Of a DNA stretch of 64,000 nucleotides, positions 1 through 10,365 are shown piece after piece. The stretch comes from Reyranella massiliensis 521. Its GTDB lineage: Bacteria; Pseudomonadota; Alphaproteobacteria; Reyranellales; Reyranellaceae. The notes under the pieces were generated by a model. The model was given only the letters and a program-made list of their open reading frames with translations, was not told where the DNA came from and made no database searches. Position 1 is the stretch's first letter. Every line of letters begins with the position of its first letter. The stretch lies in the NCBI RefSeq assembly GCF_000312425.1, contig NZ_HE997181.1:3315044-3379043 (forward strand). The letters run 5' to 3'. Both the position numbers and the translations under genes were made by a program.

Positions 1-1119
1 GGGCATTGCCGGCGCGGGCGCCATGGCTGCGGTCGGCATGGCGATGCGTCCGACGGGCGGTGCGGCCGGACGGCTGAGCGCCGGCTGGCCGGTCTGCGCC
101 GGACGGTTCATGTCGAGCGACAGATAGTTCGGGGCCGGCTGCTGCGAGGCCAGTGCGGCGATGCCGGTGGCGACCACCGAAACGCGCATCCGCCCCTGCA
201 TCGTGGCGTCGAAGGTCGAGCCGAAGATGATGTTGGCGTCGCCGTCGACTTCTTCGCGGATACGGTTGGCCGCTTCGTCGACTTCATGCAGCGTCATGTC
301 GAGGCCGCCGGTGATGTTGATGAGAACGCCCTTGGCGCCCTTCATCGAGTGGTCTTCCAGCAGCGGATTGGAGATTGCCGATTCGGCGGCAACGCGGCTG
401 CGATCCGGACCTTCGGCTTCGCCGGTGCCCATCATCGCCTTGCCCATCTCGCCCATCACCGTACGGATGTCGGCGAAGTCGAGGTTGATCAGGCCCGGCA
501 TGACCATGAGATCGGTGACGCCGCGCACGCCCATATGCAGCACGTCGTCGGCCATCTTGAAGGCGTCGGCGAACGTCGTCTTCTCGTTGGCGATCTTGAA
601 CAGATTCTGGTTCGGAATGACGATCAGCGTGTCGACGACCTTCTCGAGCTCGGTGATGCCCTGCTCGGCCGACTGCATGCGCCGACGGCCCTCGAAGTGG
701 AAGGGCTTGGTCACGACGCCGATGGTGAGGATGCCCTGCTCGCGCGCCGCAGCGGCGATGACGGGTGCCGCGCCGGTGCCAGTCCCGCCGCCCATGCCGG
801 CGGTAACGAACACCATGTTCGCACCGTCGAGAAGCTGGAGGATTTCGGGAAGCGCTTCCTCGGCGGCCTGGCGGCCGACCTCGGGCCGCGCACCCGCACC
901 CAGGCCCTGGGTGATGGTGATACCGAGCTGCACGCGCCGATCGGCGAGCGACTGGCCAAGCGCCTGAGCGTCGGTATTGGCGACGATGAATTCCACGCCT
1001 TCCAGCGCGGCGCTGATCATGTTGTTGACGGCGTTTCCGCCCGCGCCACCGACACCGATGACGGTGATACGTGGCTTAATCTCCGACTCCTTCTGAGGGA
1101 GACTGAGGTTGATTGTCAT
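1..1119 (-). CDS. ftsZ: Cell division protein FtsZ (partial, C-terminus off the left edge)
   Basis: Tubulin-like GTPase that polymerises into the cytokinetic Z ring at mid-cell. The start is ATG at 1119; 373 codons are present and the gene runs off the window, so the end of the linker and the C-terminal peptide that binds FtsA are not seen. Visible motifs are the N-terminal nucleotide-binding [11 protein letters not shown] (about residues 22-32) and the tubulin signature GGGTGTG (110-116). After about residue 320 the sequence becomes Pro/Ala/Gln-rich, as in the disordered linker of alphaproteobacterial FtsZ. It is the last gene of the dcw cluster, 149 bases after ftsA. That gap (1120-1268) holds a small inverted repeat around 1235-1252 and is where ftsZ-specific promoters lie in relatives; I could not fix a promoter. 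Identity is certain. Confidence 0.98.
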   Translation of the reverse strand, partial: MTINLSLPQKESEIKPRITVIGVGGAGGNAVNNMISAALEGVEFIVANTDAQALGQSLADRRVQLGITITQGLGAGARPEVGRQAAEEALPEILQLLDGANMVFVTAGMGGGTGTGAAPVIAAAAREQGILTIGVVTKPFHFEGRRRMQSAEQGITELEKVVDTLIVIPNQNLFKIANEKTTFADAFKMADDVLHMGVRGVTDLMVMPGLINLDFADIRTVMGEMGKAMMGTGEAEGPDRSRVAAESAISNPLLEDHSMKGAKGVLINITGGLDMTLHEVDEAANRIREEVDGDANIIFGSTFDATMQGRMRVSVVATGIAALASQQPAPNYLSLDMNRPAQTGQPALSRPAAPPVGRIAMPTAAMAPAPAMP

Positions 1120-1268
1120 TCGGCTTTCTCCACGCAAACGAGGGGGTTATCTGCTCGGAGCGTCGGCGTGAGACCCCTTTTTGGGTGGAGCCCCTTCACC
1201 GCCACCGGCTTTTTATTCTTTCTATCTACAGCCTGTTGGGGATTGCCATTCCCCATACAACATATTGC

Positions 1269-2504
1269 CTAAAAATTTTCCCGTATCCAACTGCCAATCC
1301 GACCGATGCGCGTTGCCGGCGCTTCCGAAGCGGCGGGCTGACTTTGCGTGACAGCGTGGTTGTGAAGGGCGAACGACAGAAGCCCCGCCGCCGCAGAAAA
1401 TGCCGGCCCGCCTGTCGAATCTGCGAGTCCAGCTAGCCTGAGCGGCGCGCCTGTACGAACTTTCTTGTTCAGGATCGCGGCCGCAACTTCCGGCACGCCA
1501 TCGAGTTGGCAGCCACCGCCGACCAGAACCGCACGACCGCCGGCCAACTTATCCACACCGCTCGCCTCGAGTCGGCTGCGCACCAACTCGAACGTCTCTT
1601 CGACGCGCGGTCGAATGATGCCGACGAGAATCGACCGGGGGATGTGATTGGGACGCGTGCGATCTTCTTCGCCGATCAGCGGCACGTCGATGATGTCGTA
1701 TTCGTCGTTGGGCTTGGCGACGGCGCGGCCGATCTGGGTCTTCATCCTTTCTGCATGCGCCAGCGGCGTCGAGAGGCCACGGGCGATGTCCCGCGTCACA
1801 TGTTCGCCACCGACGGGGATCGAGTCGACGTGCACGAGGTGGCCTTCATAGAAGACGGCTATCGAGGTGGTGCCGGCACCCATGTCGATGAGCGTGACAC
1901 CGAGGTCGCGCTCGTCGGAGACCAGCGAGCTGAGGCCGGCGGCATGGGCGGCCACGACCCGGTCGGCGATCTCGAGATGGGCGCGGCGCACGCAGACCTG
2001 GAGGTTTCGCATGGCGCCGCTCGCCGCGGTCACGAGATGGACATCGACCCCCAACCGCTCGCCGAACATGCCGCGCGCATCCCGCACCGGCGTGCCGTCG
2101 ACCGAGTAGCCGATGGCAGCGGAGTGGATGATGTCGCGGTCGGCGGTCTCCGCAGGCAACTGGATGTGCTGCTGGACACGCCGGACGTCGCGCTCGCCGA
2201 TCTCGTGATGGCCGATCGCGACCTCGAGGCTCTGGTTGTGCGAGGCGGCCGACCCGCCGCTGACGCCTACGATGACGTCCCGGACGTGCTCGCCACACAT
2301 CTCCTCGGCGGTCGATACGGCTGACGAGATCGCCCGCGTGGCGGCTTCCATGTCGACGATGTTGCCGCAGCGCATGCCCTGCGCCGGCTGATGCCCGATG
2401 CCGACGACCCGCAGCCCCTGCCCGTCCACGCGCGCCACGAAGCAAACGACCTTGTTGGTTCCGATGTCGAGCGCTGCAATGACGCCGTTTCTCGTCTTCG
2501 CCAC
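1269..2504 (-). CDS. ftsA: Cell division protein FtsA
   Basis: Actin-like ATPase that tethers FtsZ filaments to the inner membrane and recruits later division proteins. 411 residues, normal family length. The start is GTG at 2504, 45 bases after ftsQ, with a purine-rich GGGGGA just upstream; no ATG fits the conserved N-terminus. The phosphate-1 loop ALDIGTNKVVC lies at about residues 11-21. The last residues (GSWIRENF) form a short amphipathic helix with Trp and Phe, the expected membrane-targeting sequence. It sits between ftsQ and ftsZ as in most proteobacteria. Confidence 0.97.
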   Translation of the reverse strand: MAKTRNGVIAALDIGTNKVVCFVARVDGQGLRVVGIGHQPAQGMRCGNIVDMEAATRAISSAVSTAEEMCGEHVRDVIVGVSGGSAASHNQSLEVAIGHHEIGERDVRRVQQHIQLPAETADRDIIHSAAIGYSVDGTPVRDARGMFGERLGVDVHLVTAASGAMRNLQVCVRRAHLEIADRVVAAHAAGLSSLVSDERDLGVTLIDMGAGTTSIAVFYEGHLVHVDSIPVGGEHVTRDIARGLSTPLAHAERMKTQIGRAVAKPNDEYDIIDVPLIGEEDRTRPNHIPRSILVGIIRPRVEETFELVRSRLEASGVDKLAGGRAVLVGGGCQLDGVPEVAAAILNKKVRTGAPLRLAGLADSTGGPAFSAAAGLLSFALHNHAVTQSQPAASEAPATRIGRIGSWIRENF

Positions 2505-2549
2505 GATGTCCCCCGTCTCTACGCGTACACGTCCAGTATCACATCAATA

Positions 2550-3428
2550 TCACGCCGGCCCGGGCGTAGGCTCGCCCGTGTTGCGTTTTCTGAGATAAAG
2601 CTTGTCCGGCAGTCTGAGATCGACGACGCCGAACTCGCGCGACAGCAACTTGTGCTGTCCGTCGAGCTTGGCGAGCTGCTGCAGGGCCGCGACAGCGTCT
2701 TCCTCCGGCAGCCAGATCTCGACGCCATTGTTCAGAACCAGATTCCAGCGGCGCTGGCCGACCCAGACGGCCGCGCGCAACTGCCGGGACACGGCCGGCT
2801 CGTAGGTCAGCAGCAGCAGCAGATCGCCGACATGCTCGGGCGCACCCGGACCACCAAGCAGCAGCAGGCTTTCGGCGCCCGGCGGCATGCGGCTCGCCCG
2901 GACGGTGCGGCCGTTCTTGTCGATCAGCGTATACTCGTTGCCGTTCTGCCAGATCGCGACGGCGCGACGCTCCTTCAGCGTGACGTAGAGCGTGTCGGGC
3001 AAGCGGCGTTCGACCGTGGCCCATTCGACCCAGTCGATCGCTTCGAGCCGCCGGCGCGAGGCCTGCAGGTCGATGCCGAGGAGCGAATCACCGCGGCTCA
3101 CATTCAATGCGGCCAGGATGGCGCTGCGCTCGACATAGTCGCGGCCCTCGACCGTGACATCGGCCAGCTTGAACGGCGTGATGGCGCCAACGACGGCGCG
3201 CGACGCTGCATCGATCCGGTTCTGGGCCTCGACCAGCCAGCCCTCGTGCCATGCCCACCAACCGCCACCGCCGCCGCAGCCCAACAGCAGGACGATGACG
3301 CCGAGCAGCAGCGGCTGGCGCCAGAACGGCCGGCCGGACTTGCGGATCGGCGCGCGCTTCTTGCGGCGGTCGTAGTCGCGCCGGGCGGTACCGGCCTTGG
3401 GAACGGCTTTCTTGGGGGCCGTGGTCAC
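2550..3428 (-). CDS. ftsQ: Cell division protein FtsQ
   Basis: Bitopic inner-membrane divisome protein with a periplasmic POTRA domain that links early and late division proteins. 292 residues. I chose the GTG at 3428, which overlaps the ddl stop as GTGA; the frame stays open further upstream, but those codons lie inside ddl. A basic cytoplasmic tail of about 45 residues precedes one hydrophobic segment (LLLGVIVLLLG, then a run of glycines). The POTRA region follows (VEGRDYVERSAILAALN, then LPDTLYVTLKERRAVAIWQ) and then a beta-rich domain. Translational coupling to ddl is likely. Confidence 0.93.
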   Translation of the reverse strand: MTTAPKKAVPKAGTARRDYDRRKKRAPIRKSGRPFWRQPLLLGVIVLLLGCGGGGGWWAWHEGWLVEAQNRIDAASRAVVGAITPFKLADVTVEGRDYVERSAILAALNVSRGDSLLGIDLQASRRRLEAIDWVEWATVERRLPDTLYVTLKERRAVAIWQNGNEYTLIDKNGRTVRASRMPPGAESLLLLGGPGAPEHVGDLLLLLTYEPAVSRQLRAAVWVGQRRWNLVLNNGVEIWLPEEDAVAALQQLAKLDGQHKLLSREFGVVDLRLPDKLYLRKRNTGEPTPGPA

Positions 3429-4357
3429 ACCGGGGACCTCGCGTGATCGATCATCCAGGTCATGAGTTCCGGCCAGGAAATGCCGGCCCACTTCGCCTGC
3501 TCCGGCGCCAGCGACAGCGGCGTCATGCCGGGCTGGGTATTGAGTTCGAGGATGACCAGGCCGGACGTACCGGCTTCGGCGTCGTTCCAGCGAAAGTCGG
3601 CACGGGCAAGGCCGTCGCAGCCAAGGGCCTGGAACGCCGTGAGCGCCCATTGCCTGGCAAGCTCGTAGACTTCCGCGGGGATCGGCGCCGGGATCAGGTG
3701 CTCGGTAATGCCGTCGGTGTACTTGGCCTCGTAGTCGTAGAACCGTGTCTTCGGCCGCAGTTCGGTGACGGCGACGGCCTTGTCGTGCATCACCGCGACG
3801 GTGAGTTCGCGGCCGGGGACGAACTTCTCGATCAGCACGCGCTCGCCAAACGCCGCTTCGGCGGCTTCGACAGCTGCGAGATTGTCGCCTTCGCGCACGA
3901 TATGCACACCGACGCTGGAACCCTGGTCGATAGGTTTTACCACATAGGGGCGCGGCATGGGATCGCCAGATGCAAGCAACCGCCGTTCGATCACCTTGCC
4001 TTCCGCCACCCGCAGGCCGAGCGAGGTGAAGACGTGACGTGCCATCGGCTTGTCCATGGCAATGGCCGAGGCCAGGACACCGGAGTGCGTATAGGGTACG
4101 CGCATGATCTCCAGCACACCCTGAATGCAGCCGTCTTCGCCATAGCGGCCGTGCAGTGCATTGAACACGACATCGGGTCCGCCGCCCGCGGCCGGGCGCA
4201 GGAAATCGACCAGCGCGCGCAAGTCGCGTTTCACGTCGTACTCGATGACCTCGTGCCCACCTTCACGCAAGCCTTCGGCGCAGGCCTTGCCGCTCACCAG
4301 CGAAACCTCACGCTCGGGCGACCACCCGCCCATCAGGACCGCGACGCGACGCGTCAT
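3425..4357 (-). CDS. ddl: D-alanine--D-alanine ligase
   Basis: Cytoplasmic ATP-grasp ligase that joins two D-alanines, supplying the terminal dipeptide for MurF. 310 residues from the ATG at 4357, which overlaps the murB stop (ATGA); a possible start ten codons upstream lies inside murB and is not preferred. The N-terminus has MGGWSPEREVSLVSG, the family's first motif. The ATP-grasp core follows (PYVVKPIDQGSSVGVHIV, then VAVMHDKAVAVTELRP) and the C-terminal substrate and Mg-binding stretch LVILELNTQPGMTPLSLAP. Stop and ftsQ start overlap. Gene context agrees with DdlB. Confidence 0.97.
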   Translation of the reverse strand: MTRRVAVLMGGWSPEREVSLVSGKACAEGLREGGHEVIEYDVKRDLRALVDFLRPAAGGGPDVVFNALHGRYGEDGCIQGVLEIMRVPYTHSGVLASAIAMDKPMARHVFTSLGLRVAEGKVIERRLLASGDPMPRPYVVKPIDQGSSVGVHIVREGDNLAAVEAAEAAFGERVLIEKFVPGRELTVAVMHDKAVAVTELRPKTRFYDYEAKYTDGITEHLIPAPIPAEVYELARQWALTAFQALGCDGLARADFRWNDAEAGTSGLVILELNTQPGMTPLSLAPEQAKWAGISWPELMTWMIDHARSPV

Positions 4358-5271
4358 GCCGGAACTCCAATACGACGAATTTCCCACTCAAGCCGAACAC
4401 CGCTCTGCTCGAACACACGACGGCGAACTTCCTCGCCCAGCGCCTCGATATCGGTGGCCGTCGCCGCGCCGAGGTTGATCAGGAAGTTGCAGTGCTTCTC
4501 GGAAACCTGCGCCTCGCCGATACGCAGACCACGGCAGCCGGCGCGATCGATCAGCTCCCAGGCCTTGTGGCCGGGCGGATTGACGAAGGTCGAGCCGCCA
4601 GTACGGCTGCGCGGCTGGGACTCGGTGCGGGCCGCATCGATCTCGGCGATGCGGCGGGCGATCGCGAGCTGGTCGCCCGGCGTCGCCGCCAGGCGGGCCG
4701 AGGTGAAAATCCAATCCGCCGGCGCCTCGCTGTGGCGATAGGTAAAGCCCAAGTCGGCGCCGGTGACCTTGTGGACGCGACCGGCACGATCGACGGCTTC
4801 GGCCGAGACCAGCACCTGCGAGAGGTCGCCCTGATAGGCCCCGGCATTCATGGCGACCGCGCCGCCGATCGTCCCCGGAATGCCGCTCAGAAACTCCAGG
4901 CCGGCCAGCGCATGGTCCCGCGCCGTCAGCGCCACGTTGAGGTCCGGCGCGCCCGCTCCCGCGATGACCTCGTGACCTTCGACCTCGATGCCGGTGAAGC
5001 CGCGCATCAGGCGGATGACGACACCTTTCACGCCGCCGTCGCGCACCAGGAGGTTGGAGCCGACGCCCAGCACCGTGACCGGCACGTCCTGTGGCAAGGC
5101 CGCAAGAAAGGTCGAGAGATCCTCGACGTCGGCCGGTCGGAACAGCACCTCGGCCGGACCGCCGGCGCGGAACCAGGTCTGCGGTCCGAGCGGCGCGTCG
5201 GCCACCAGCCGCCCCCGCGGCTGAGGCAGCCGGTCGATAAGGTGGGGGGTGGACGTCGCGAGCGCCATCAT
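4354..5271 (-). CDS. murB: UDP-N-acetylenolpyruvoylglucosamine reductase MurB
   Basis: FAD- and NADPH-dependent reductase making UDP-N-acetylmuramate, the second committed step of peptidoglycan precursor synthesis. 305 residues. The start is the first of two tandem ATG codons (5271), overlapping the murC stop as ATGA. Seen are [15 protein letters not shown] near residue 32, the FAD-binding [36 protein letters not shown], and [17 protein letters not shown], which carries the serine proton donor. It sits between murC and ddl, all overlapping. Confidence 0.97.
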   Translation of the reverse strand: MMALATSTPHLIDRLPQPRGRLVADAPLGPQTWFRAGGPAEVLFRPADVEDLSTFLAALPQDVPVTVLGVGSNLLVRDGGVKGVVIRLMRGFTGIEVEGHEVIAGAGAPDLNVALTARDHALAGLEFLSGIPGTIGGAVAMNAGAYQGDLSQVLVSAEAVDRAGRVHKVTGADLGFTYRHSEAPADWIFTSARLAATPGDQLAIARRIAEIDAARTESQPRSRTGGSTFVNPPGHKAWELIDRAGCRGLRIGEAQVSEKHCNFLINLGAATATDIEALGEEVRRRVFEQSGVRLEWEIRRIGVPA

Positions 5272-6731
5272 GCGACCGATCCGGAATCATTCGCCACGGC
5301 GCGCGGACCGGCCTTTTCGGCGGCGAGCTGCTGAATCTGGCCGGGCAGCGCATGAGCCCAGGCCGTGATGTTGCCGGCACCGAGACAGACCACGACGTCA
5401 CCGGGGCGCGCCATCTGCCAGATCATCGCCGGCAGGTCGCCCGGCCCGCCGAGCGGCGTGACATCGCGATGGCCGGCGCGCTGGACCAGGCCGACCAGCA
5501 TGTCGCGGTTGACGCCCTCGATCGGCGCCTCGCCCGCGGCATAGACGTCGGCGATAATCACCGCATCGGCATCGCTGAAGCAGGTCGCGAACTCGTGACG
5601 CAGCGCGCCCAGCCGCGAATAGCGATGCGGCTGCATGACGGCAATCACGCGGCCCGACCCGCCATAGGCCTGGCGCGCGGCGCGCAGCACGGCGGCGATC
5701 TCGACGGGATGGTGGCCGTAATCGTCGATCACCGTGATGCCATGGGCCTCGCCGGTCTTGGTGAAGCGCCGCTTCACGCCGGCGAAGGACGCCAGCGCCC
5801 GGCGGATCGTCTCGTCGGGCAGACCCATCTCCTGCGCTACGGCGATCGCGGCCAGGGCATTCTGGACATTGTGCTGGCCGAACATGGGCAGGCGCAGGCC
5901 GGTTATGGTGCGCGACTCGTTGGTGGCGCGGTGCTCGATCATCACGTCGAAGTCGGCGCCGCTGCGGTCGAGCTTGAGGTTGATGGCGCGGACGTCGGCA
6001 TTGGCGCCGAGGCCGTAGGTAATGATGCGGCGGTCGGCGACGCGCGGCAGCAGCGCCTGGACCTCGGGATGGTCGAAGCAGAGGACGGCGAAGCCGTAGA
6101 AGGGAATGTTCTCGACGAAGCGGACGAAGGCGTCGCGCAGCGCGTCGAAGGTGCCGTAATGGTCGAGATGCTCGGGATCGACGTTGGTCACGACGGCAAT
6201 GGTCGCCGGCAGCCGGAGGAACGAGCCGTCGGACTCGTCCGATTCCACGACCATCCAGTCGCCCTCGCCCAGACGGGCGTTGGTGCCGTAGGCGTTGATG
6301 ATGCCGCCGTTGATGACCGTGGGGTCGAGGCCACCGGCGTCGAGCATCGAGGCGACCAACGAGGTCGTGGTCGTCTTGCCGTGCGTGCCGCCAACGGCGA
6401 TCGACCATTTGAGCCGCATCAGCTCGCCCAGCATTTCGGCGCGGCGCACCACGGGCACAAGACGCGCCCGGGCAGCCAGGACTTCGGGATTGTCCTTCTT
6501 GACGGCGCTCGAAACGACCACGACCTGGGCGTTGGAAATGTTGTCGGCGCGATGGCCAATGGACACCTTGATGCCGAGGTCGCCGAGGCGCCGCGTGTTG
6601 GCGCCCTCGGCAACGTCGCTGCCCTGAACCTTGTAGCCGAGATTGTGCAGGACCTCGGCGATACCGGACATGCCGATGCCGCCGATGCCGACGAAGTGGA
6701 TCAATCCGAGGTCGAGCGGCAGTGCCCTCAT
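5268..6731 (-). CDS. murC: UDP-N-acetylmuramate--L-alanine ligase MurC
   Basis: ATP-dependent Mur ligase adding L-alanine to UDP-MurNAc in the cytoplasm. 487 residues from ATG 6731, which overlaps the murG stop (ATGA); the frame is open far upstream but that part lies inside murG. The N-terminus [19 protein letters not shown] is the UDP-binding Rossmann loop. The ATP loop is [18 protein letters not shown] at about residue 110. The central Mur motif and the C-terminal [14 protein letters not shown] are present. Length is normal. Confidence 0.98.
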   Translation of the reverse strand: MRALPLDLGLIHFVGIGGIGMSGIAEVLHNLGYKVQGSDVAEGANTRRLGDLGIKVSIGHRADNISNAQVVVVSSAVKKDNPEVLAARARLVPVVRRAEMLGELMRLKWSIAVGGTHGKTTTTSLVASMLDAGGLDPTVINGGIINAYGTNARLGEGDWMVVESDESDGSFLRLPATIAVVTNVDPEHLDHYGTFDALRDAFVRFVENIPFYGFAVLCFDHPEVQALLPRVADRRIITYGLGANADVRAINLKLDRSGADFDVMIEHRATNESRTITGLRLPMFGQHNVQNALAAIAVAQEMGLPDETIRRALASFAGVKRRFTKTGEAHGITVIDDYGHHPVEIAAVLRAARQAYGGSGRVIAVMQPHRYSRLGALRHEFATCFSDADAVIIADVYAAGEAPIEGVNRDMLVGLVQRAGHRDVTPLGGPGDLPAMIWQMARPGDVVVCLGAGNITAWAHALPGQIQQLAAEKAGPRAVANDSGSVA

Positions 6732-7849
6732 GCGGGAACTCCTGAAGGCTGGAGAGAAAGGCCGGTGAGCTCGGCCACGACGTCGGCGAGCCGTGCGGCG
6801 GCGTCGGGGCGACCGGCGCCATGCGCCGCGGCGGCCATCGCGGCAAGCCGCTCCGGTGCCTCGAACAGCATCGTGAGATGTTCGGCCAGCGTTGCGGCAT
6901 CGAACGACGCATGCGGTACGACAATACAGGCACCCGTCGCCTCGAAGGCGCGGGCATTGGCCGTCTGGTGATCGTCGGCCGCGTAAGGATACGGGATCAG
7001 AATCGACGGCCGGCCGATCGTGGCCAGTTCGGCCACGGTCGAAGCGCCGGAGCGGCCGATCACGAGATGGGCCGCGGCGATGCGTTGCGGCAGGTCGGAG
7101 AAGAACGGCGCCAGCTCGGCCACGACGCCGTGCTTGGCGTAGATCTTGCGGACGCTGCCGAGATCCTCGGCGCGGCATTGCTGCACGACCCTGAGCCGCG
7201 GCCGCAGGGCCGGCGACAGCGAGAGAAGCGCCTGAGGAACGACCTGGCTGAACGAGGCGGCCCCCTGGCTACCGCCGAACACCAGCACGTCGATGATGCG
7301 GCCGTCGCTCGGGGAGCGGTAAGGCGAGGCGCGCAACGCCCGCACCGGCTCGCGCACCGGATTGCCGACAAGCCGCGCCCGCGCATCGTCGGCGGGGACA
7401 AAGCGGGTGCGCTCAAACGACGTCGCGATCAGCCCGGCGCTGCCCTGGACCAGGCGGTTCGCCTTGCCCAGCACGGCGTTCTGCTCGTGCAGCATCGCGG
7501 GCAGGCGGCGCAGACGGGCGGCGACCATGGTCGGCACGGAGGCATAGCCGCCGAACCCGACGACGGCCGACGGTGCGATGCGGCCCAGCACACGCCACGC
7601 ATCGAACAGGCCGACCGCCAACGTCAGCAGCGCCTTCGCCTTGCTCTGCAGGGAACCCGTCGGGCTGGCCGACCGAATGTAGTGGATCGGCCGGCGCGAC
7701 AGCGCGCCCTGCCACTGCCGGCCACGCGAATCCGTCACCAGGGCGAACGGGACGCCCCGGGCCTCGAGCTCGCCCGCCAGCGCCTCGGCGGGAAACACAT
7801 GCCCGCCGGTGCCGCCGGTCGCGAGGACAACGGGGCCGACTGCCGCCAT
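6728..7849 (-). CDS. murG: UDP-GlcNAc transferase MurG (lipid II synthase)
   Basis: Peripheral inner-membrane glycosyltransferase (GT28) that converts lipid I to lipid II on the cytoplasmic face. 373 residues from ATG 7849; the TTG one codon upstream is also possible. The start overlaps the ftsW stop by one base (TGATG). Seen are [17 protein letters not shown] at the N-terminus, [29 protein letters not shown], and the donor-binding [21 protein letters not shown], typical of MurG. The order ftsW-murG-murC is the usual one. Confidence 0.97.
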   Translation of the reverse strand: MAAVGPVVLATGGTGGHVFPAEALAGELEARGVPFALVTDSRGRQWQGALSRRPIHYIRSASPTGSLQSKAKALLTLAVGLFDAWRVLGRIAPSAVVGFGGYASVPTMVAARLRRLPAMLHEQNAVLGKANRLVQGSAGLIATSFERTRFVPADDARARLVGNPVREPVRALRASPYRSPSDGRIIDVLVFGGSQGAASFSQVVPQALLSLSPALRPRLRVVQQCRAEDLGSVRKIYAKHGVVAELAPFFSDLPQRIAAAHLVIGRSGASTVAELATIGRPSILIPYPYAADDHQTANARAFEATGACIVVPHASFDAATLAEHLTMLFEAPERLAAMAAAAHGAGRPDAAARLADVVAELTGLSLQPSGVPA

Positions 7850-8976
7850 CAAACTGCCTCCCGCAGGCCGGCATGTTCGCGCGTCAGCGACAGCATCATG
7901 CCGACGCAGATCGCCATCGCCAGCGCGGACGAACCGCCGTAGGAAATGAACGGCAAGGTCATGCCCTTGGCGGGAATGAGCTGGATGGTCGAAGCCATGT
8001 TGATGGCCGCCTGCAGGCCGAACTGCACCGCAAGGCCGGTGGCGGCCAAGGTGATGAACAGGCTCGTCTCCTTCGAGGCGCGCGACATTGAGCGCAGGGT
8101 GACGAAGCCGAACAGGCAGAGGATCAGCAGGCAGACGACGAGACCAAACTCTTCTCCCGCCACGGCCATCACGAAGTCCGTATGGGCGTCGGGAAGCTGC
8201 GCCTTCACCGTACCCTCGCCCGGCCCGCGACCGAACAGCGAGCCGTTCATGAAGGCTTCCAGCGACGTGTTGACCTGATAGTTGTCACCCGACGACGGAT
8301 CGAGGAAGCGATCGAAGCGGCTGCGGACGTGGCTGAACATGAAGTAGGCGCCGACCAGACCGCCGACGCCCGCAACTGCGCCGAAGCCTGCGACCCACAT
8401 CGGCAGACCGACGACGAAGAGCTGCACGGCCCACACGGCGGCCACGACGACGCTCATGCCGAGATCGGGCTGCAGCACCAGCAGCGCCAGCACGCCGCCG
8501 ACCAGCAGCGTGGACAGAAGATAGCCCGGTGCGCGCCGCTCGGTCCGGCTCTGCGCCAGCAGCCAGGCGGAGATTACCGCAAGGCTCGGCTTCACGAACT
8601 CCGACGGCTGCAGGCTCGACAGGCCCGGCACGGAGATCCAGCGCCGCGCGCCCTTGATCTCGATGCCGATGACGAAGGTCGCCGCCAACAGCACGACGCT
8701 GCCGCAGAACACCAACAGCGCCAGCCGGCGTACATGCCGTGGCGAGGCGAGCGAGATTGCAAGCATCAGCAGGAGCGCCAACGGCAGGAAGAGGAACTGG
8801 CGTCTGGCGAAGACGAAGGAGTCGGCGCCGATCCGTTCGGCAGCCGGCGGCGAGGCCGCGAGCGTCAACAGCACGCCGAATGCCATGATCGCCAGGATAG
8901 CCCCCAGCGACCAGCGATCGACCGTCCACCACCACTGCCCGATCACACTGCGGTCGTCGCGCGGAACCTGGATCAA
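7849..8976 (-). CDS. ftsW: Lipid II polymerase FtsW (SEDS family)
   Basis: Multi-spanning SEDS glycosyltransferase that polymerises lipid II at the septum together with FtsI. 375 residues from a TTG at 8976 overlapping the murD stop as TTGA; a GTG at 8946 is the alternative start and would remove only the first ten residues. The conserved N-terminal pattern GQWWWTVDRWSLGAIL leads into about ten hydrophobic segments. The signatures are ISVPGLSSLQPSEFVKPSLAV near the middle and the C-terminal IQLIPAKGMTLPFISYGGSS. The large periplasmic loop with the catalytic Asp region is present (PDLGMSVV and later). Confidence 0.95.
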   Translation of the reverse strand: MIQVPRDDRSVIGQWWWTVDRWSLGAILAIMAFGVLLTLAASPPAAERIGADSFVFARRQFLFLPLALLLMLAISLASPRHVRRLALLVFCGSVVLLAATFVIGIEIKGARRWISVPGLSSLQPSEFVKPSLAVISAWLLAQSRTERRAPGYLLSTLLVGGVLALLVLQPDLGMSVVVAAVWAVQLFVVGLPMWVAGFGAVAGVGGLVGAYFMFSHVRSRFDRFLDPSSGDNYQVNTSLEAFMNGSLFGRGPGEGTVKAQLPDAHTDFVMAVAGEEFGLVVCLLILCLFGFVTLRSMSRASKETSLFITLAATGLAVQFGLQAAINMASTIQLIPAKGMTLPFISYGGSSALAMAICVGMMLSLTREHAGLREAV

Positions 8977-10361
8977 GCCGCCCTCCCCAAACTCTCGGCC
9001 CCGGGCAGCGCCCGCGCCATGGCGCGGAAAGCATCGCCGCGATGCTCGTAACTCTTCCACTGGTCCCACGAGGCGCAGGCCGGCGACAGCAGCACCACGG
9101 CAGGTGCCGTGGCCTCGCGTTGCGCTAGCGCATGGGCCGCATCGAGCGCCGACTGGAGATCGCCGCAACGGGTGTAGGGAACCTTACCATCGAGCTGGCC
9201 GGCGAAAAGCTCAGTCGCCTCACCGATCAGAAAGGCGTGGCGGATGCGGTCGAACCACGGTGCGAGCGGCTCGACGCCGCCCTCTTTCGCCTGGCCTCCC
9301 AGGATCCAGTAGATGTCGCGATAGGATGACAGCGCCCGAGCCGTCGCGTCGGCGTTGGTCGCCTTGCTGTCGTTGACATAGACGACGTGGCCGACGGCTG
9401 CGACGCGCTCCTGACGATGCGGCAGGCCTCCGTAGCTCTTGAGGCCGTTCACGATCCACTCGCGCGGCACGTCGAGCCACCGGCAGGTCGCCCAAGCACA
9501 GGCTGCATTCTGGGCATTGTGGTCGCCCGGCAGGGTCGGCACGTCGGAGAAGTCGACGGTATAGCCGTCGGCATCGATCAGCATGCCGGCGCGGTAGGAC
9601 ACGCCGCCGGCAACCGGCCGGTCGAGCGCCACCGGCACGCAGGCGATCCCGGGGCGCGCCGCCATCTCGCGCTCGACCGCACGTGACGGCTCGTCGTCGG
9701 TGCCGATCACGGCGCAGTCGCCGATACGCTGGCGCGCAAAGATGTTCTTCTTGGCGGCGACATAGCCTGCGAGATCGCCGTGACGATCAATATGGTCCGG
9801 CGTGATGTTCAGCCAGATCGCGACATTGGCGCGAAAGGTCTGCAGCAATTCGAGCTGGTAGGACGACAGTTCGAGAACGTAGATGCCGCCTTCGCCCAGC
9901 GGCGCGAGATCGAGAGCGCCGCGACCGATATTGCCGCCGACTTCGCAGCGCAGGCCGGCGTCCTGAAGAATGTGACCGATCAGCGACGTCGTCGTCGACT
10001 TGCCGTTGGTGCCGGTGATCGCCACGAACTGCGCTTCCGGCTGGGCCCGCGCCAGCAGCTCCACGTCGCAGATGATGGGTTTGCCTGCGGCGCGCGCGGC
10101 CACGGCCGCCGGATGCGGCTGGGGCAGGCGGTTGGGAATGCCGGGGCTCATCACCAGCGCGGTGACGTGCGACCAGTCGACGGTCGACGGTTCGGCGATA
10201 CGGGCGCCCGCCCTCGCCGCCTCGTCGCGCGACGACGCGTTGTCATCCCAGGCGGTGCAGTCGATCCCGGCCGCCGTCAGGGCACGAACGGTCGCCAGGC
10301 CGGAGCGCGCGAGCCCCAGCACGACGAACGACGAACCCTTGAGGATGGCGAGATCGATCAT
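8973..10361 (-). CDS. murD: UDP-N-acetylmuramoylalanine--D-glutamate ligase MurD
   Basis: Mur ligase adding D-glutamate to UDP-MurNAc-L-Ala. 462 residues, ATG at 10361, four bases after the mraY stop. Visible motifs are the N-terminal Rossmann loop VVLGLARSGLATVRAL, the ATP loop VAITGTNGKSTTTSLIG at about residue 112, SSYQLELLQTFR, the HxxxH-type NITPDHIDRHGDLAGY, and YVNDSKATNADATARAL in the C-terminal domain. Its stop overlaps the proposed ftsW start. Length and order are normal. Confidence 0.97.
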   Translation of the reverse strand: MIDLAILKGSSFVVLGLARSGLATVRALTAAGIDCTAWDDNASSRDEAARAGARIAEPSTVDWSHVTALVMSPGIPNRLPQPHPAAVAARAAGKPIICDVELLARAQPEAQFVAITGTNGKSTTTSLIGHILQDAGLRCEVGGNIGRGALDLAPLGEGGIYVLELSSYQLELLQTFRANVAIWLNITPDHIDRHGDLAGYVAAKKNIFARQRIGDCAVIGTDDEPSRAVEREMAARPGIACVPVALDRPVAGGVSYRAGMLIDADGYTVDFSDVPTLPGDHNAQNAACAWATCRWLDVPREWIVNGLKSYGGLPHRQERVAAVGHVVYVNDSKATNADATARALSSYRDIYWILGGQAKEGGVEPLAPWFDRIRHAFLIGEATELFAGQLDGKVPYTRCGDLQSALDAAHALAQREATAPAVVLLSPACASWDQWKSYEHRGDAFRAMARALPGAESLGRAA

Positions 10362-10365
10362 CCGC